A DNA stretch of 64,000 bases, from contig NZ_FONX01000004.1 in NCBI RefSeq assembly GCF_900113035.1, forward strand, positions 356,674 through 420,673, in the 5' to 3' direction. The notes under the pieces are model-generated. The model searched no databases. It had not been told where the DNA came from and worked only from the letters and a program-made list of their open reading frames with translations. Source of the DNA: Paracidovorax wautersii (GTDB lineage Bacteria; Pseudomonadota; Gammaproteobacteria; Burkholderiales; Burkholderiaceae_C). Positions 9,976 through 19,368 of the stretch are shown piece after piece (position 1 is the stretch's first letter; each line of letters starts with the position of its first letter). The position numbers were made by a program, and so were the translations under genes.

Positions 9976-10848
9976 ATGTCCTGGCTCGAAAAACTCCTGC
10001 CGTCCAAAATCCAGCAAACCGATCCGACCGAGCGGCGCCAGATGCCCGAGGGGCTGTGGACCAAGTGCCCCAGCTGCGAGACGGTGCTCTACAAGACCGA
10101 TCTGGAGCAGAACCAGAACGTCTGCCCCCATTGCGGCCATCACCACCGCATCGGCGCGCGTGCCCGGCTCAACGCCTTCCTCGATCCGGAAGGCCGCTAC
10201 GAGATCGGCCAGGAAGTGCTGCCGGTCGATGCGCTCAAGTTCAAGGACAGCCGCAAGTACACCGAGCGCCTGAAGGAAGCGCTGGAGCACACCGGCGAGA
10301 CCGATGCGCTCATCGTGATGGGCGGCGCGATCAAGAGCGTCAACGTGGTCGTCGCCTGCTTCGAGTTCGAGTTCATGGGCGGCTCCATGGGCAGCGTGGT
10401 GGGCGAGCGCTTCGTGCGCGGCGTGGAAGCCGCCATCGAGCAGAAGGTGCCCTTCATCTGCTTTACCGCCACCGGCGGCGCGCGCATGCAGGAAGGCCTG
10501 CTCTCGCTCATGCAGATGGCCAAGACCAACGCCGCGCTGACCCGACTGGCCAAGAAGGGCCTGCCCTACATCAGCGTGCTGACCGACCCGACCATGGGCG
10601 GCGTCTCGGCCGGCTTCGCCTTCGTGGGCGACATCGTGGTGGCCGAGCCCAAGGCGCTGATCGGCTTCGCCGGCCCGCGCGTGATCGAATCCACCGTGCG
10701 CGTGAAGCTGCCCGAGGGCTTCCAGCGCGCCGAGTTCCTGCAGACCAAGGGCGCCGTGGACTTCATCTGCGACCGCCGCGAGCTGCGCGACACGCTGGCC
10801 CGCAGCCTCGCCATGCTGCAGCGCCTGCCTGCCGACGCCGTGGCTTGA
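9976..10848 (+). CDS. accD: Acetyl-CoA carboxylase carboxyltransferase subunit beta
   Basis: Beta half of the carboxyltransferase that makes malonyl-CoA for fatty acid synthesis. An N-terminal zinc ribbon is visible: Cys31, Cys34, Cys50 and Cys53. The crotonase-like core includes GGARMQEG and the [10 protein letters not shown] region. Length 290. In many relatives folC follows; here a strong bidirectional terminator and a convergent yggT follow instead. Confidence 0.97.
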   Translation: MSWLEKLLPSKIQQTDPTERRQMPEGLWTKCPSCETVLYKTDLEQNQNVCPHCGHHHRIGARARLNAFLDPEGRYEIGQEVLPVDALKFKDSRKYTERLKEALEHTGETDALIVMGGAIKSVNVVVACFEFEFMGGSMGSVVGERFVRGVEAAIEQKVPFICFTATGGARMQEGLLSLMQMAKTNAALTRLAKKGLPYISVLTDPTMGGVSAGFAFVGDIVVAEPKALIGFAGPRVIESTVRVKLPEGFQRAEFLQTKGAVDFICDRRELRDTLARSLAMLQRLPADAVA

Positions 10849-10881
10849 GACACGTCAGACACGCAAGACAGGCGCCCGCGA

Positions 10882-10937
10882 GGCGCTATCAAAAAAAAAG
10901 CCCCTGGCGCTTGTGCATCGAGCGCCAGGGGCTTTTT
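10882..10937. terminator. Bidirectional terminator accD/yggT, itself a palindromic element (copy 3)
   Basis: GCGCTATCAAAAAAAAAG is followed by the stem GCCCCTGGCGCT (10900-10911), loop TGTGCATCG and AGCGCCAGGGGC (10921-10932), then TTTTT; A-runs flank the other side. It terminates both converging genes. The GCTATCAAAAA arm and GCGCTTG...GAGCGCC core match the dispersed family, which suggests one copy was recruited as a terminator. Confidence 0.85.
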
Positions 10938-10965
10938 CAATGGGCGATGCGGCGGTACGGCCAGC

Positions 10966-11514
10966 TCAGAACATGACCGCGCCCTGGATATGCCCCAGCA
11001 CGATGGTCAGCACCTGCAGCAGGATCAGCGCCACCAGCGGCGACAGGTCCACCCCGCCCAGCAGCGGCACCACGCGCCGGATGGGCCGCAGCAGGGGCTC
11101 GCACAGCCGGGCCACCACGTCGCCGATCAGCGAGCGGGCCTGCACCCACGACAGCACGGCATAGACGATCAGCAGGCCCATCAGCCCCGACACCGCCACG
11201 CGGGCCACGCCGAAGACCGCCAGCCAGATCAGCCAGACCACGCCCGGGCCCATGCCGCCCAGCAGCCAGAGGATGAGCAGCTGCGCCAGCTGCACCAGGA
11301 ACGCGCCCACCAGGCTCGCCCAGTCGATGCCGCCGGCGGCGGGCAGCACGCGGCGCAGCGGCAGCACCAGCCAGTCGCTCAGGGCGAAGACCAGCCGGCC
11401 AACCGGATTGGAGAACGGCACGCGCTGCAGCTGCATGTAGAACCGCAGCAGGCAGGCCCCGGTGACCAGCCCGGCCACGACGTTGAGCAGAAAGGAAAGA
11501 ATCTCGTAGAACAT
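10966..11514 (-). CDS. YggT family integral membrane protein
   Basis: Small hydrophobic protein of 182 residues with about four to five membrane segments (for example LLNVVAGLVTGACLL and VALILLQVLTIVLG) and two YggT-like halves, each with an RP(I/L)R-type motif near PLRRVLPAAGGID and PIRRVVPLLGGVD. Family roles are poorly defined; links to osmotic tolerance and chloroplast CCB3 are known for homologues. ATG 11514 is preferred; an alternative ATG lies three codons upstream. Divergent from the Lon-domain gene. Confidence 0.85.
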   Translation of the reverse strand: MFYEILSFLLNVVAGLVTGACLLRFYMQLQRVPFSNPVGRLVFALSDWLVLPLRRVLPAAGGIDWASLVGAFLVQLAQLLILWLLGGMGPGVVWLIWLAVFGVARVAVSGLMGLLIVYAVLSWVQARSLIGDVVARLCEPLLRPIRRVVPLLGGVDLSPLVALILLQVLTIVLGHIQGAVMF

Positions 11515-11602
11515 GGAGGGCATTCGATGGGATGAACGGGGCCGGCAGACGCGCCGCCCGATGGCGTGGGATGATAGCGGCCACACTTTGCCGCCTTGGC
11601 CC

Positions 11603-12235
11603 ATGACCCGCCCTCTTGCGCTGTCTTCGCTGCCGCTCTTTCCGCTGGGCACCGTGCTCTTTCCCGGCGGCCAGCTGGCGCTGCGCGTGTTCGAGGTGCG
11701 CTACCTCGACATGGTGCGCAAGTGCCAGCAGGCCGGCGCGCCCTTCGGCGTGGTCGCGCTGCGCAGCGGCGACGAGGTGCGCCGCCCGGGCGCGCCGCAG
11801 GAGCAGTTCCACGACATGGGCACGCTGGCCGTGATCGAGCAGCTCGCCTCGCCGCAGTCCGGCCTGATCCACCTGCAATGCCGGGGCACGGAGCGCTTCC
11901 GCATCCAGTCGCGCAGCCAGCTGCCGCACGGCCTCTGGGTGGCCGACGTGGAGCAGTGCCCACCGGACCAGCCCGTGGCCGTGCCCGCCGACCTGGAGCG
12001 CATCGCCACCGCGCTGGCCCAGGTGATCGCCCAGCTGCGCCAGCGCGACCCGGACTTCGTGCAAGCCCTGCCCCAGCCCGAACAGCTGGCCGACTGCGGC
12101 TGGGTCGCCAACCGCTGGTGCGAGCTGCTGCCGGTGCCGCCCGAACTCAAGCAGCAGCTGATGGCGCTGGACAACCCCTTGCTGCGCCTGGAGCTGGTGG
12201 GCGACGTGCTGGACCGCACCGGCATCGCGCCGTGA
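11603..12235 (+). CDS. Lon N-terminal (LON substrate-binding) domain protein
   Basis: Stand-alone LAN domain of 210 residues, without ATPase or protease parts. It begins LSSLPLFPLGTVLFPGG, the typical opening of the PUA-like LON domain, and includes RVFEVRYLDMV. Such proteins occur in many proteobacteria with unknown function; substrate recognition is inferred. Start ATG 11603 is chosen because it places the motif at residue 5. An upstream in-frame start would run into yggT. Confidence 0.88.
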   Translation: MTRPLALSSLPLFPLGTVLFPGGQLALRVFEVRYLDMVRKCQQAGAPFGVVALRSGDEVRRPGAPQEQFHDMGTLAVIEQLASPQSGLIHLQCRGTERFRIQSRSQLPHGLWVADVEQCPPDQPVAVPADLERIATALAQVIAQLRQRDPDFVQALPQPEQLADCGWVANRWCELLPVPPELKQQLMALDNPLLRLELVGDVLDRTGIAP

Positions 12236-12399
12236 CGGCGTGCTGAATCCGGCCTTCCGAGGCATCCTCCGGCACACCGCCGCCGGGTCGCCACCGGATC
12301 GCCGCAGCCTGCGGCGGTCGGCAAACTTAGAATCGAGGCTTTTGGCCTTTCCCACCGGGCTGCGCCACTGCGCGCCGCCCTCATCGCCCTTTGCAGTCC

Positions 12400-13944
12400 A
12401 TGTCCGAACACCACACGCCTTCCACCGCTCCTGACGACAACCAGCTCATCGCCGAGCGCCGCGAGAAACTCAAGGCGCTGCGCGAGGCCCAGGCGCAGGG
12501 CAAGGGCGTGGCCTTCCCCAACGACTTCCATCCCGCCCACCACGCGGCCGACCTGCAGGCGCAGTACGCCGACGCCACCGCCGAGACGCTCGAAGCCACG
12601 CCCGTCACCGTCAGCGTGGCCGGCCGCATGATGCTCAAGCGCGTGATGGGCAAGGCCAGCTTCGCCACGCTGCAGGACGGCTCGCTGGGCACCACCGGCG
12701 GCCGGCTGCAGATCTACGTCACGCGCGATGCGCTCGGCGAGGAGCTCTACGCCGCGTTCAAGCACTGGGACCTGGGCGACATCCTGGGCGCCGAAGGCAC
12801 GCTGATGAAGACCAAGACCGGCGAGCTGTCGGTCAAGGTCACCACGCTGCGCCTGCTCACCAAGAGCCTGCGCCCCATGCCCGACAAGTTCCACGGCATG
12901 GCCGACCTGGAGCAGAAGGTGCGCCAGCGCTACGTCGATCTGATGACCGACGAGCAGGCCCGCCGCCGCTTCATCGCGCGCAGCAAGGCCGTCTCGGGCA
13001 TCCGTGAATTCATGGTCGAGCACGGCTTCCTCGAAGTCGAGACGCCCATGCTGCACCCCATCCCCGGCGGCGCGAACGCCAAGCCCTTCGTCACGCACCA
13101 CAACGCGCTCGACCAGGAGATGTACCTGCGCATCGCGCCCGAGCTCTACCTCAAGCGCCTGCTGGTGGGCGGCTTCGAGCGCGTGTTCGAGATCAACCGT
13201 AACTTCCGCAACGAAGGGGTGTCGGTGCGCCACAACCCCGAGTTCACGATGATGGAGTTCTACGCGGCCTACTGGAACTACCGCGACCTGATGGACTTCA
13301 CCGAGCAGCTCGTGCGCGACGCCGCCCTGAAGGCCGTCGGCACGCTCGAACTGACCTACGGCGGCCGCGCCGTCGATCTGTCCAAGCCCTTCCAGCGCCT
13401 GACCATCCGCGAAGCCATCTTCCAGCACACCGAAGCCGGCGCGCACGTGGACGACGCCGCTTGGCTGACCAGCGCGCTCAAGAAGCTGGGCCTCTCGGAA
13501 GAGAAGGACCGCCTCTCCACCCGCACGCTGGCCGGCCTGCAGGTGCTCTACTTCGAGGAACTGGTCGAGGACAAGCTCTGGGAGCCCACCTTCATCATGG
13601 AGCACCCGACCGAGATCAGCCCGCTGGCGCGCGCCAACGACCTGCGCCCCGAGGTCACCGAACGCTTCGAGCTCTACATCACCGGCCGCGAATTCGGCAA
13701 CGGCTTCTCCGAACTGAACGACGCCGAGGACCAGGCCGCCCGCTTCAACGCGCAGGTGTCGGCCAAGGACGCGGGCGACGACGAAGCCATGTACTTCGAC
13801 CACGACTTCGTGCGTGCGCTCGAATACGGCATGCCGCCGGCCGGCGGCTGCGGCATCGGCATCGACCGCCTGATGATGCTGTTGACCGACAGCGCCAGCA
13901 TCCGCGATGTGATCCTATTCCCGGCACTTCGCCGGGAACATTGA
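12400..13944 (+). CDS. lysS: Lysyl-tRNA synthetase (class II)
   Basis: Charges tRNA-Lys. An N-terminal OB fold (about 60-170) is followed by a class II core. Motif 2 is around [19 protein letters not shown], and motif 3 is [13 protein letters not shown] near the C-terminus. 514 residues. ATG 12400 is chosen over a TTG three codons earlier. A TAGAATCG -10-like box occurs about 70 bases upstream in the 164-base gap. Confidence 0.97.
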   Translation: MSEHHTPSTAPDDNQLIAERREKLKALREAQAQGKGVAFPNDFHPAHHAADLQAQYADATAETLEATPVTVSVAGRMMLKRVMGKASFATLQDGSLGTTGGRLQIYVTRDALGEELYAAFKHWDLGDILGAEGTLMKTKTGELSVKVTTLRLLTKSLRPMPDKFHGMADLEQKVRQRYVDLMTDEQARRRFIARSKAVSGIREFMVEHGFLEVETPMLHPIPGGANAKPFVTHHNALDQEMYLRIAPELYLKRLLVGGFERVFEINRNFRNEGVSVRHNPEFTMMEFYAAYWNYRDLMDFTEQLVRDAALKAVGTLELTYGGRAVDLSKPFQRLTIREAIFQHTEAGAHVDDAAWLTSALKKLGLSEEKDRLSTRTLAGLQVLYFEELVEDKLWEPTFIMEHPTEISPLARANDLRPEVTERFELYITGREFGNGFSELNDAEDQAARFNAQVSAKDAGDDEAMYFDHDFVRALEYGMPPAGGCGIGIDRLMMLLTDSASIRDVILFPALRREH

Positions 13945-14037
13945 AAACACGCAGAATCGAGAGCGACGGGTGAGTCGCCTGGTGAACCCGGGCGTCCACC
14001 TCAACTCTCACTGCGTCGCGGCGCATCGGAGCATCTC

Positions 14038-15072
14038 ATGACATCACCGGCCAGCGCCCCAGCCCGGCCCACCGCCAAGTATCTGCCGGCCGACGACACC
14101 TTCTCGGTCCTGGTGGTCGAGGACCAGCACTCCGTGCGGGCCGTCACCGTGGCCGAACTGCAGCGCGCCAAGGTGCCCGTCATCCACGAAGCCGACTCGG
14201 CCGATTCGGCGCTGCGCCAGTTCGTCACGCACCGGCCCGACCTGGTGCTGCTGGACATCCGCCTGCCCGGCCAGGACGGCTACTGGGTCGCCCAGCAGAT
14301 GCGCGAGGCCGAGCCGGGCGGCTGGACGCCGATCATCTTCCTCTCGGGCCTGGACAACGAGGTGGACGTGTGGCGCGGCATCGAATCGGGCGGGGACGAC
14401 TACATCGTCAAGCCCGTGCGGCCCATCGTGCTGGTGGCCAAGCTGCGCGCCATGCGCCGGCTGCTGGACATGCGCCGCCGGCTGGTCGCGCTGACCGAAG
14501 AACTGCACCAGGCGAACCAGCAGCTCAACGCCATGGTGGAGGCCGACGCGCTCACGGGCCTGGTGAACCGGCGCGGCTTCGACCGCATCCTGCACCAGGA
14601 ACTGGTCGCCGCACGCCGCGAATGCACACCGCTCACGCTGATGCTGTGCGACCTGGACCATTTCAAGCGCTACAACGACACCGTGGGCCACGTGCAGGGC
14701 GACCGCTGCCTGCAGCAGCTGGGCAGCCTGCTGCGCGAGGTCTGCGTGCGCCCGCGCGACATGGCCGCGCGCTACGGCGGCGAAGAGTTCGCGCTGATCC
14801 TGCCCAACACGCCGCGCTCGGGCGCCATGACCTTCGCCCGCGCGCTCGGGCAGCTGCTCAAGAGCCGCGCCATCCCCCACCCCGACTCGCCGCTGGGCAG
14901 CCTGCTCACCCTCTCGGGCGGCATCACCACCTGCATGCCCGACGAGAGCACCAGCGCCGAAACCATGCTGATGCGCGCCGACCAGGCGCTCTACGCGGCC
15001 AAGGAACAGGGCCGCAACCGTTTCTTCAGCTTCGAGATGCAGATGGACACCGTGGAGCAGCGCCTCTTCTGA
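14038..15072 (+). CDS. Response regulator diguanylate cyclase (REC-GGDEF)
   Basis: Phosphorylation-controlled synthesis of cyclic di-GMP, similar in layout to WspR/PleD-type proteins. The receiver domain (about 22-145) has the acidic pair in VVEDQ, phospho-acceptor Asp73 (LLDIRLPG), the S/T in FLSG and Lys in DYIVKP. A short helical linker leads to the GGDEF domain with active-site GGEEF at 247-251. An inhibitory I-site RPRD lies at 238-241, exactly five residues before it, so product feedback is likely. No histidine kinase is adjacent. 344 residues. Confidence 0.95.
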   Translation: MTSPASAPARPTAKYLPADDTFSVLVVEDQHSVRAVTVAELQRAKVPVIHEADSADSALRQFVTHRPDLVLLDIRLPGQDGYWVAQQMREAEPGGWTPIIFLSGLDNEVDVWRGIESGGDDYIVKPVRPIVLVAKLRAMRRLLDMRRRLVALTEELHQANQQLNAMVEADALTGLVNRRGFDRILHQELVAARRECTPLTLMLCDLDHFKRYNDTVGHVQGDRCLQQLGSLLREVCVRPRDMAARYGGEEFALILPNTPRSGAMTFARALGQLLKSRAIPHPDSPLGSLLTLSGGITTCMPDESTSAETMLMRADQALYAAKEQGRNRFFSFEMQMDTVEQRLF

Positions 15073-15118
15073 AGAGCGTGCCGCCCCTGCCGCACCCTGC
15101 CGACCCTTTTTGTACCGA

Positions 15119-15811
15119 ATGAACAGCCAGCAACTGCATCTCCGAATCCACCAGATGTTGCCCGCCTGGGTCCAGGAATGGCTCGACATCATCGTCCCCG
15201 CCCTGCAGATCGTGGCCATCGTCGCCGTGGCCCTCTTGCTGCAGCGCGCGCTGCGCCGGCTGATCCGCCGCGCCGGCCAGCACTACCACTGGCCGCTGGA
15301 GCTGATGGTGCCCATCAACGGCGTGCTGCGCTGGATCATCCTGGGCAGCGCGGTGCTGCTGGTGCTCGAACGGCTGGGCGTGTCGGCCACCGTGCTGTGG
15401 ACGGCCTTCACCGGCTTCGCCGCCGTGGGCGCGGTGGCCTTCTTCGCCGCGTGGAGCGTGCTCTCCAACCTGTTCTGCGCGCTGCTGATCTTCACCGTGG
15501 GCCCGTTCCGCCTGGGCGACTACATCGAGGTGCTGGACACCGCCGAAAAGCCCGGCGCCAAGGGCCGCGTGGTGGACATCAACCTGCTCTACACCACGCT
15601 GGAAGACTATGACGGGGGGCAGGACCACCCCGCGCTGCTGCAGATCCCCAACACGCTGATGTTCCAGCGCGTGGTGCGCCGCTGGCGGGGCGGCCCGCCG
15701 CCGCCCAGGCCCCAGCCGATAGTCGTGGCCGAGCCGCACGCGTCGGCGTCGCCACCGGCGGAAACGCCGCCGCCGCTCGCGGCCTCTTCGCGCAGCCCCT
15801 CAGCGGTCTGA
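15119..15811 (+). CDS. Small-conductance mechanosensitive channel (MscS) family, short form
   Basis: Three membrane segments (about 20-42, 60-85 and the pore helix about 90-125 with Gly/Ala-rich GFAAVGAVAFFAAWSVLSNL), then a beta domain beginning FRLGDYIEV. It lacks the large MscS C-terminal cage and ends in a Pro/Ala-rich tail; 230 residues. The sequence GAKGRVVDINLLYTTLED matches the MscS beta region. Start ATG 15119; a TTG three codons upstream is possible. Solute-leak valve under hypo-osmotic shock by family. Confidence 0.88.
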   Translation: MNSQQLHLRIHQMLPAWVQEWLDIIVPALQIVAIVAVALLLQRALRRLIRRAGQHYHWPLELMVPINGVLRWIILGSAVLLVLERLGVSATVLWTAFTGFAAVGAVAFFAAWSVLSNLFCALLIFTVGPFRLGDYIEVLDTAEKPGAKGRVVDINLLYTTLEDYDGGQDHPALLQIPNTLMFQRVVRRWRGGPPPPRPQPIVVAEPHASASPPAETPPPLAASSRSPSAV

Positions 15812-15822
15812 GCGGGCATCGT

Positions 15823-15842
15823 GCGGGCTTCTGCCCGCTTTT
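15823..15842 (+). terminator. Terminator after mscS-like gene
   Basis: GCGGGC-TTCT-GCCCGC stem-loop followed by TTTT, 11 bases after the stop, between converging genes. Confidence 0.7.
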
Positions 15843-15897
15843 GCCGGCTCATGCGGGGCCGCCGATGCAGGCCCCGTTCAGCCCCGTTCAGCCCCTC

Positions 15898-17943
15898 TCA
15901 GCTGCGCTCGTGTGCGTGACGCTGCCCCGGCTCCTGGTGCTGCGGCTCCCGGTGCGGTTGCTCGCGGTGCACCTCCGGTGACGCTGCGCGCGGGGCCTGC
16001 ACCTGCGGGCGATGCGGCTCCTGCGGCATCTCGGCGCGACGCGGGGGCTGGGCCTGCGGGATGGCCTGCTGCATCGCGGCATGCGGAACATGCTGCTGCT
16101 GCAGCTGCTGCGCCCGCATCGCCGCCTCCTCGGCGCGCTGCGCGTGGGCTGGGGGCGCGGCATCCTGCCAGCGCTGGCGCATCGCATCTCCGCGCTCGCG
16201 CTCTCCGCCTCTCGCCCTGTCGTGCCCCGCAGGCGCCGCCATCGCCGCCTCGCGCGCATCGGCCCGGGGTGCAGCCGCCATCGCGGGGGCCGGGAAAGTG
16301 GCCTGCGGCTGCAGATGCTGCTGCGCGTGCGCTTCCTGGCGGGACTCGCGGGCCGGCGGCTGCTGCGCCTGCCCGGGCCGCTCGCTCATGAAGGGCGCGG
16401 CCAGGGCCGCGTTGGGCGCATGGCCCTGCGCCTGCCGGGCCGAGGCCTCCATCGCCCGCATCTCGCGCTCCTGCGGCACGCGGTGCGGCTGCGCCGGCAC
16501 GCCGCCCGGCGTCAGGAACTGGGCCGCAGGCTGCATGTGCGTGGCCGGCATTCCATGCTCCTGCGCCGGGCGTTGGACAGGCGACAGCGCCGTGGCCAGG
16601 GAGAGCGCCTTGGGCGGCACCATCGCAGGCGCATGCCCCGCCTGCGGCTGCACAGGGGCCGAGCGCTGTGGCGCGGCGAAGGCCGCCATGGGTGCGGCGA
16701 GTGCGGCCGGCGCCACTGCGGCGGCGCCCGCGGGAGCCCCCGGCGCCCCGCCCTGGTAGTTGTTGTTGTTGACGGTGGTGTAGTGCTGGTTGTTGTTGAC
16801 CGTGACGTTGCGGATGTTCTCGATCACGGTGCGCGAGTGCGAGACATAGGTCGCGCCCTGGTACACCACGGCCGGCGGCACGGGGGGCGGCGGCGGCGGC
16901 GCGCCCTCCACCCAGGCCGGCGGGCGCGGCGCGCCCCAATGCACGTTCCAGGCGTTCCAGCCCCAGGAAGGCGAATGCGCCGCCCAGCCGGCCACCGCGC
17001 CCACCACCACGCCCGCGCCGAAGGCCAGCCAGGTCTGCGACGGATCGGGCTGGGCCGCCACCAGCACCGGTGCCGGCGCGGCCCAGCGGTAGCCGGGATA
17101 GACCGGCACCGGCGTGCCATAGACCACCTGCGGGTCGTAGTGCGGCACATAGACGGTAGCGGGTTCGGCCGGCTCGATGGCGATCACGCTGGGCGGCGGC
17201 GCCACCACGGCCGGGCCGGCATAGAGCGGCACGGCCGGCGTCACCGTGGCAGGCATGGGCTGCGGCGCCGGCGCGGCGGCGGTGACCACCCGCAGCTTGG
17301 GCGAGCTGCGCAGCGTGCCGGCCTTGGTGGCGCGCTCGCGCATCACCTGGATGGCGTTCATCACGTCGGACGGGTCATGGTAGTAGGCCTGGCCCAGCGC
17401 GCTCGTCCACGGCAGGTTGGCCGCCAGCTGCTCCAGCACGTTCGGGAAGGCGGTGAGCGCCTTCACGCTCGGGTCCCATGGCTGGTCGTTGACGGCGCGC
17501 ACCAGCGCATCGCCCCGCAGGCCGGGGTTGCGACCCAGCCAGCCTGCGGCGTCGGTGATCTGGTCGGGATAGGTGGAGGCCGCCAGCACCTGGGCCACCA
17601 GCCGGTCCGGGTAGAGGGCAATGGGCGCCACCATCTGGTAGAGGTTCTGCGCCGAAGGCGGCGTGTAGGCCACCGACGTGGCGGCCGGGGCCGATGCGGC
17701 GGCGGCCGGGGCCGATGCGGCGGCGGCCGGGGCCTGGGCGGCGGCCTGCGGCGCGGCCGCCGCGTCGGGGCTGGGCCGCTGGCAGGCGGTGAGCACGGCG
17801 GCGGCCAGCAGGGCCAGCGCATAGCGCGGAGCGTGGCGGCGCACGGAAAGGCGCACGGAGTGGGGCACCGATGGGCGCGCGGGGCGGCTGGTCAGGGCTG
17901 GGATGTCACCGCCCTGGGCGGCGGAAGCGAGGGGCTGCTGCAT
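15898..17943 (-). CDS. DUF3300 lipoprotein with His/Gln/Ala-rich tail
   Basis: Predicted outer-membrane or periplasmic lipoprotein of unknown function. The lipobox is LTAC at the end of ALALLAAAVLTAC. From ATG 17943 the n-region is long (about 50 residues), so a GTG start nearer the hydrophobic core is plausible. An Ala/Ser/Pro linker built of a 21-bp tandem repeat precedes the DUF3300 domain (YQMVAPIALYPDRLVAQVLAAS through YYHDPSDVMNAIQVMRERA). A Tyr/Pro/Trp-rich stretch follows with AWNVHWG-type motifs, then a low-complexity C-terminus rich in His, Gln, Ala and Arg. 681 residues. Other frames in this gene are shadows. Confidence 0.8.
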   Translation of the reverse strand: MQQPLASAAQGGDIPALTSRPARPSVPHSVRLSVRRHAPRYALALLAAAVLTACQRPSPDAAAAPQAAAQAPAAAASAPAAAASAPAATSVAYTPPSAQNLYQMVAPIALYPDRLVAQVLAASTYPDQITDAAGWLGRNPGLRGDALVRAVNDQPWDPSVKALTAFPNVLEQLAANLPWTSALGQAYYHDPSDVMNAIQVMRERATKAGTLRSSPKLRVVTAAAPAPQPMPATVTPAVPLYAGPAVVAPPPSVIAIEPAEPATVYVPHYDPQVVYGTPVPVYPGYRWAAPAPVLVAAQPDPSQTWLAFGAGVVVGAVAGWAAHSPSWGWNAWNVHWGAPRPPAWVEGAPPPPPPVPPAVVYQGATYVSHSRTVIENIRNVTVNNNQHYTTVNNNNYQGGAPGAPAGAAAVAPAALAAPMAAFAAPQRSAPVQPQAGHAPAMVPPKALSLATALSPVQRPAQEHGMPATHMQPAAQFLTPGGVPAQPHRVPQEREMRAMEASARQAQGHAPNAALAAPFMSERPGQAQQPPARESRQEAHAQQHLQPQATFPAPAMAAAPRADAREAAMAAPAGHDRARGGERERGDAMRQRWQDAAPPAHAQRAEEAAMRAQQLQQQHVPHAAMQQAIPQAQPPRRAEMPQEPHRPQVQAPRAASPEVHREQPHREPQHQEPGQRHAHERS
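17681..17743. repeat. 21-bp tandem repeat in DUF3300 gene
   Basis: Two perfect copies of GCGGCCGGGGCCGATGCGGC+G (17681-17701 and 17702-17722) and a third degenerate copy (17723-17743) encode the AAASAPA-type linker after the lipobox. Copy number may vary between strains. Confidence 0.8.
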
Positions 17944-18096
17944 GAAGGAAGACTCCGGCGAAGCGGGAGCCGCGAATGCATGCCTCCCGCTCCTCCAACG
18001 CGCCGGGGGCCGGGCAGCGTTGACCCGGGGCAGGCCGCCAGGCCCGAACCCTTGCCACACCACACCGCCGTGACATCCACTTACGCTTCCTTGACC

Positions 18097-18144
18097 TTGC
18101 CGATACCCGATAGCGGCCAGGCGCCCTGCCCCGCCGCTGCGGCC
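18097..18144 (+). repeat. Dispersed palindromic element, copy 4
   Basis: TTGCCGATACCCGATAGCGG, then CCAGGCGCC, a short loop and GCCGCTGCGGCC. It matches the family layout (GATAGC, five bases, GCGC, loop, GCTGC.GGCC). Lies in the 247-base gap between nagZ and the DUF3300 gene. The same gap also holds an AGAACGTG/CACGTTCT hairpin (18174-18191) that overlaps the nagZ stop codon. Confidence 0.5.
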
Positions 18145-18190
18145 TTCACGCCGGCGGCGGTAGGCAGCCGCTCAGAACGTGTTCACGTTC

Positions 18191-19282
18191 TCAGGGCAGG
18201 CAGTCCAGCGCGGCCATGTAGGCCGGCTGCAGCATGAGTTCGTCCCAAGGCTGGGGCAGGGTTTCGGGCAGCAGGGCCAGGCGGCGCGATTCGCTGTCGG
18301 CGCTGGGCTGCCAGCGGCCGTCGGCAGCGGCGGCTTCGAGGCCTTCCAGCACCTCGTCGAGCACGCGGCTGCCGCCCAGGCTCTGGTTGCACAGCAGCAC
18401 CAGATCGCAGCCGGCATCGAGCGCGGCCAGGGCCGCGTCGGTGTAGCCCACGGGCTGGCCGTCGATGCGGCGGGCGCCTTCCATGCTCAGGTCATCGCTG
18501 AAGATGGCGCCGTCGAAGCGCAGCTGCCCGCGCAGGATCTCCTGCAGCCAGCGGCGCGAGAAGCCCGCGGGCCGCGCATCCACCTTGGGGTAGATGACGT
18601 GGGCCGGCATGACGCTGGCGAGCGTGCTGGAGAGCCACGGATACGGCGCCGCGTCGTCGGCCAGGATGGCCTTGAGGCTGCGGCGGTCCACCGGAATGTC
18701 GGTGTGCGAATCGGCCTGGACGAAGCCGTGCCCCGGAAAGTGCTTGCCGCAGTGCGCCATGCCGGCCTGCAGCAGGCCGTGCATCAGGCTCTTGGCCAGC
18801 AGCGCGACCACGCGCGGGTCGCGGTGGAAGCTGCGGTCGCCGATGACGCCGCTCTCACCGTAATCCAGGTCCAGCACGGGCGTGAAGCTGAAATCGACGC
18901 CGCAGGCGCGCAGCTCGCTGCCCAGCACGTAGCCCGCCGCCGTGGCGGCATTGGTGGCGCGCATGGCGCCCGCGCCCTGGCGTGCCCGGGCGCCCTGGCC
19001 GTCGTCGTCCCACAGCTGGCCCAAGGCGCGCATGGGCGGCAGGTGGGTGAAGCCGTCGGTGCGAAAGCGCTGCACGCGGCCGCCTTCGTGGTCCACGCAG
19101 ATCAGCAGGTCGCTGCGCACGGCCTTGATGGCGGCAGTGAGTTCCAGCAGCTGCGCGCGGCTTTCCCAGTTGCGCGCGAAGAGGATGACGCCGCCCGCCA
19201 GCGGGTGCGCCAGGCGGCGGCGGTCGTCGGCCGTCAGCGTGGTGCCGGCGACGTCGAGGATGAGGGGGGTGTGTTCGGTCAT
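18191..19282 (-). CDS. nagZ: Beta-N-acetylhexosaminidase (peptidoglycan recycling)
   Basis: Cytoplasmic GH3 enzyme that removes GlcNAc from anhydro-muropeptides. Shows DHEGGRVQRF near residue 63, the catalytic-loop signature KHFPGHG followed by DSHTDIPVD, and the MPAHVIYP strand. 363 residues, no signal peptide. Last gene of the lepA-to-nagZ series. A palindromic element (copy 5) starts six bases upstream of its ATG. Confidence 0.96.
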   Translation of the reverse strand: MTEHTPLILDVAGTTLTADDRRRLAHPLAGGVILFARNWESRAQLLELTAAIKAVRSDLLICVDHEGGRVQRFRTDGFTHLPPMRALGQLWDDDGQGARARQGAGAMRATNAATAAGYVLGSELRACGVDFSFTPVLDLDYGESGVIGDRSFHRDPRVVALLAKSLMHGLLQAGMAHCGKHFPGHGFVQADSHTDIPVDRRSLKAILADDAAPYPWLSSTLASVMPAHVIYPKVDARPAGFSRRWLQEILRGQLRFDGAIFSDDLSMEGARRIDGQPVGYTDAALAALDAGCDLVLLCNQSLGGSRVLDEVLEGLEAAAADGRWQPSADSESRRLALLPETLPQPWDELMLQPAYMAALDCLP

Positions 19283-19287
19283 GGTGA

Positions 19288-19340
19288 TTTGCTACTTTAT
19301 CGATAGCGGCCGGCGCTTGATCTACAAGCGCTGCCGGCTG
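19288..19340 (+). repeat. Dispersed palindromic element, copy 5 (5' of nagZ)
   Basis: TTTGCTACTTTATCGATAGC, GGCCG, then GCGCTTG-ATCTA-CAAGCGCT and GCCGGC. One of the clearest members: a 7-bp core stem with extra GCCGGC pairing. It forms most of the nagZ 5' untranslated region. Confidence 0.75.
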
Positions 19341-19368
19341 CTGGGGATGGTATCCATCGGGTCTTGCG

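Noticed and set aside
18174..18191. AGAACGTG/CACGTTCT at the nagZ stop as a terminator
   Set aside because: No T-tract on either strand; recorded only as a hairpin.
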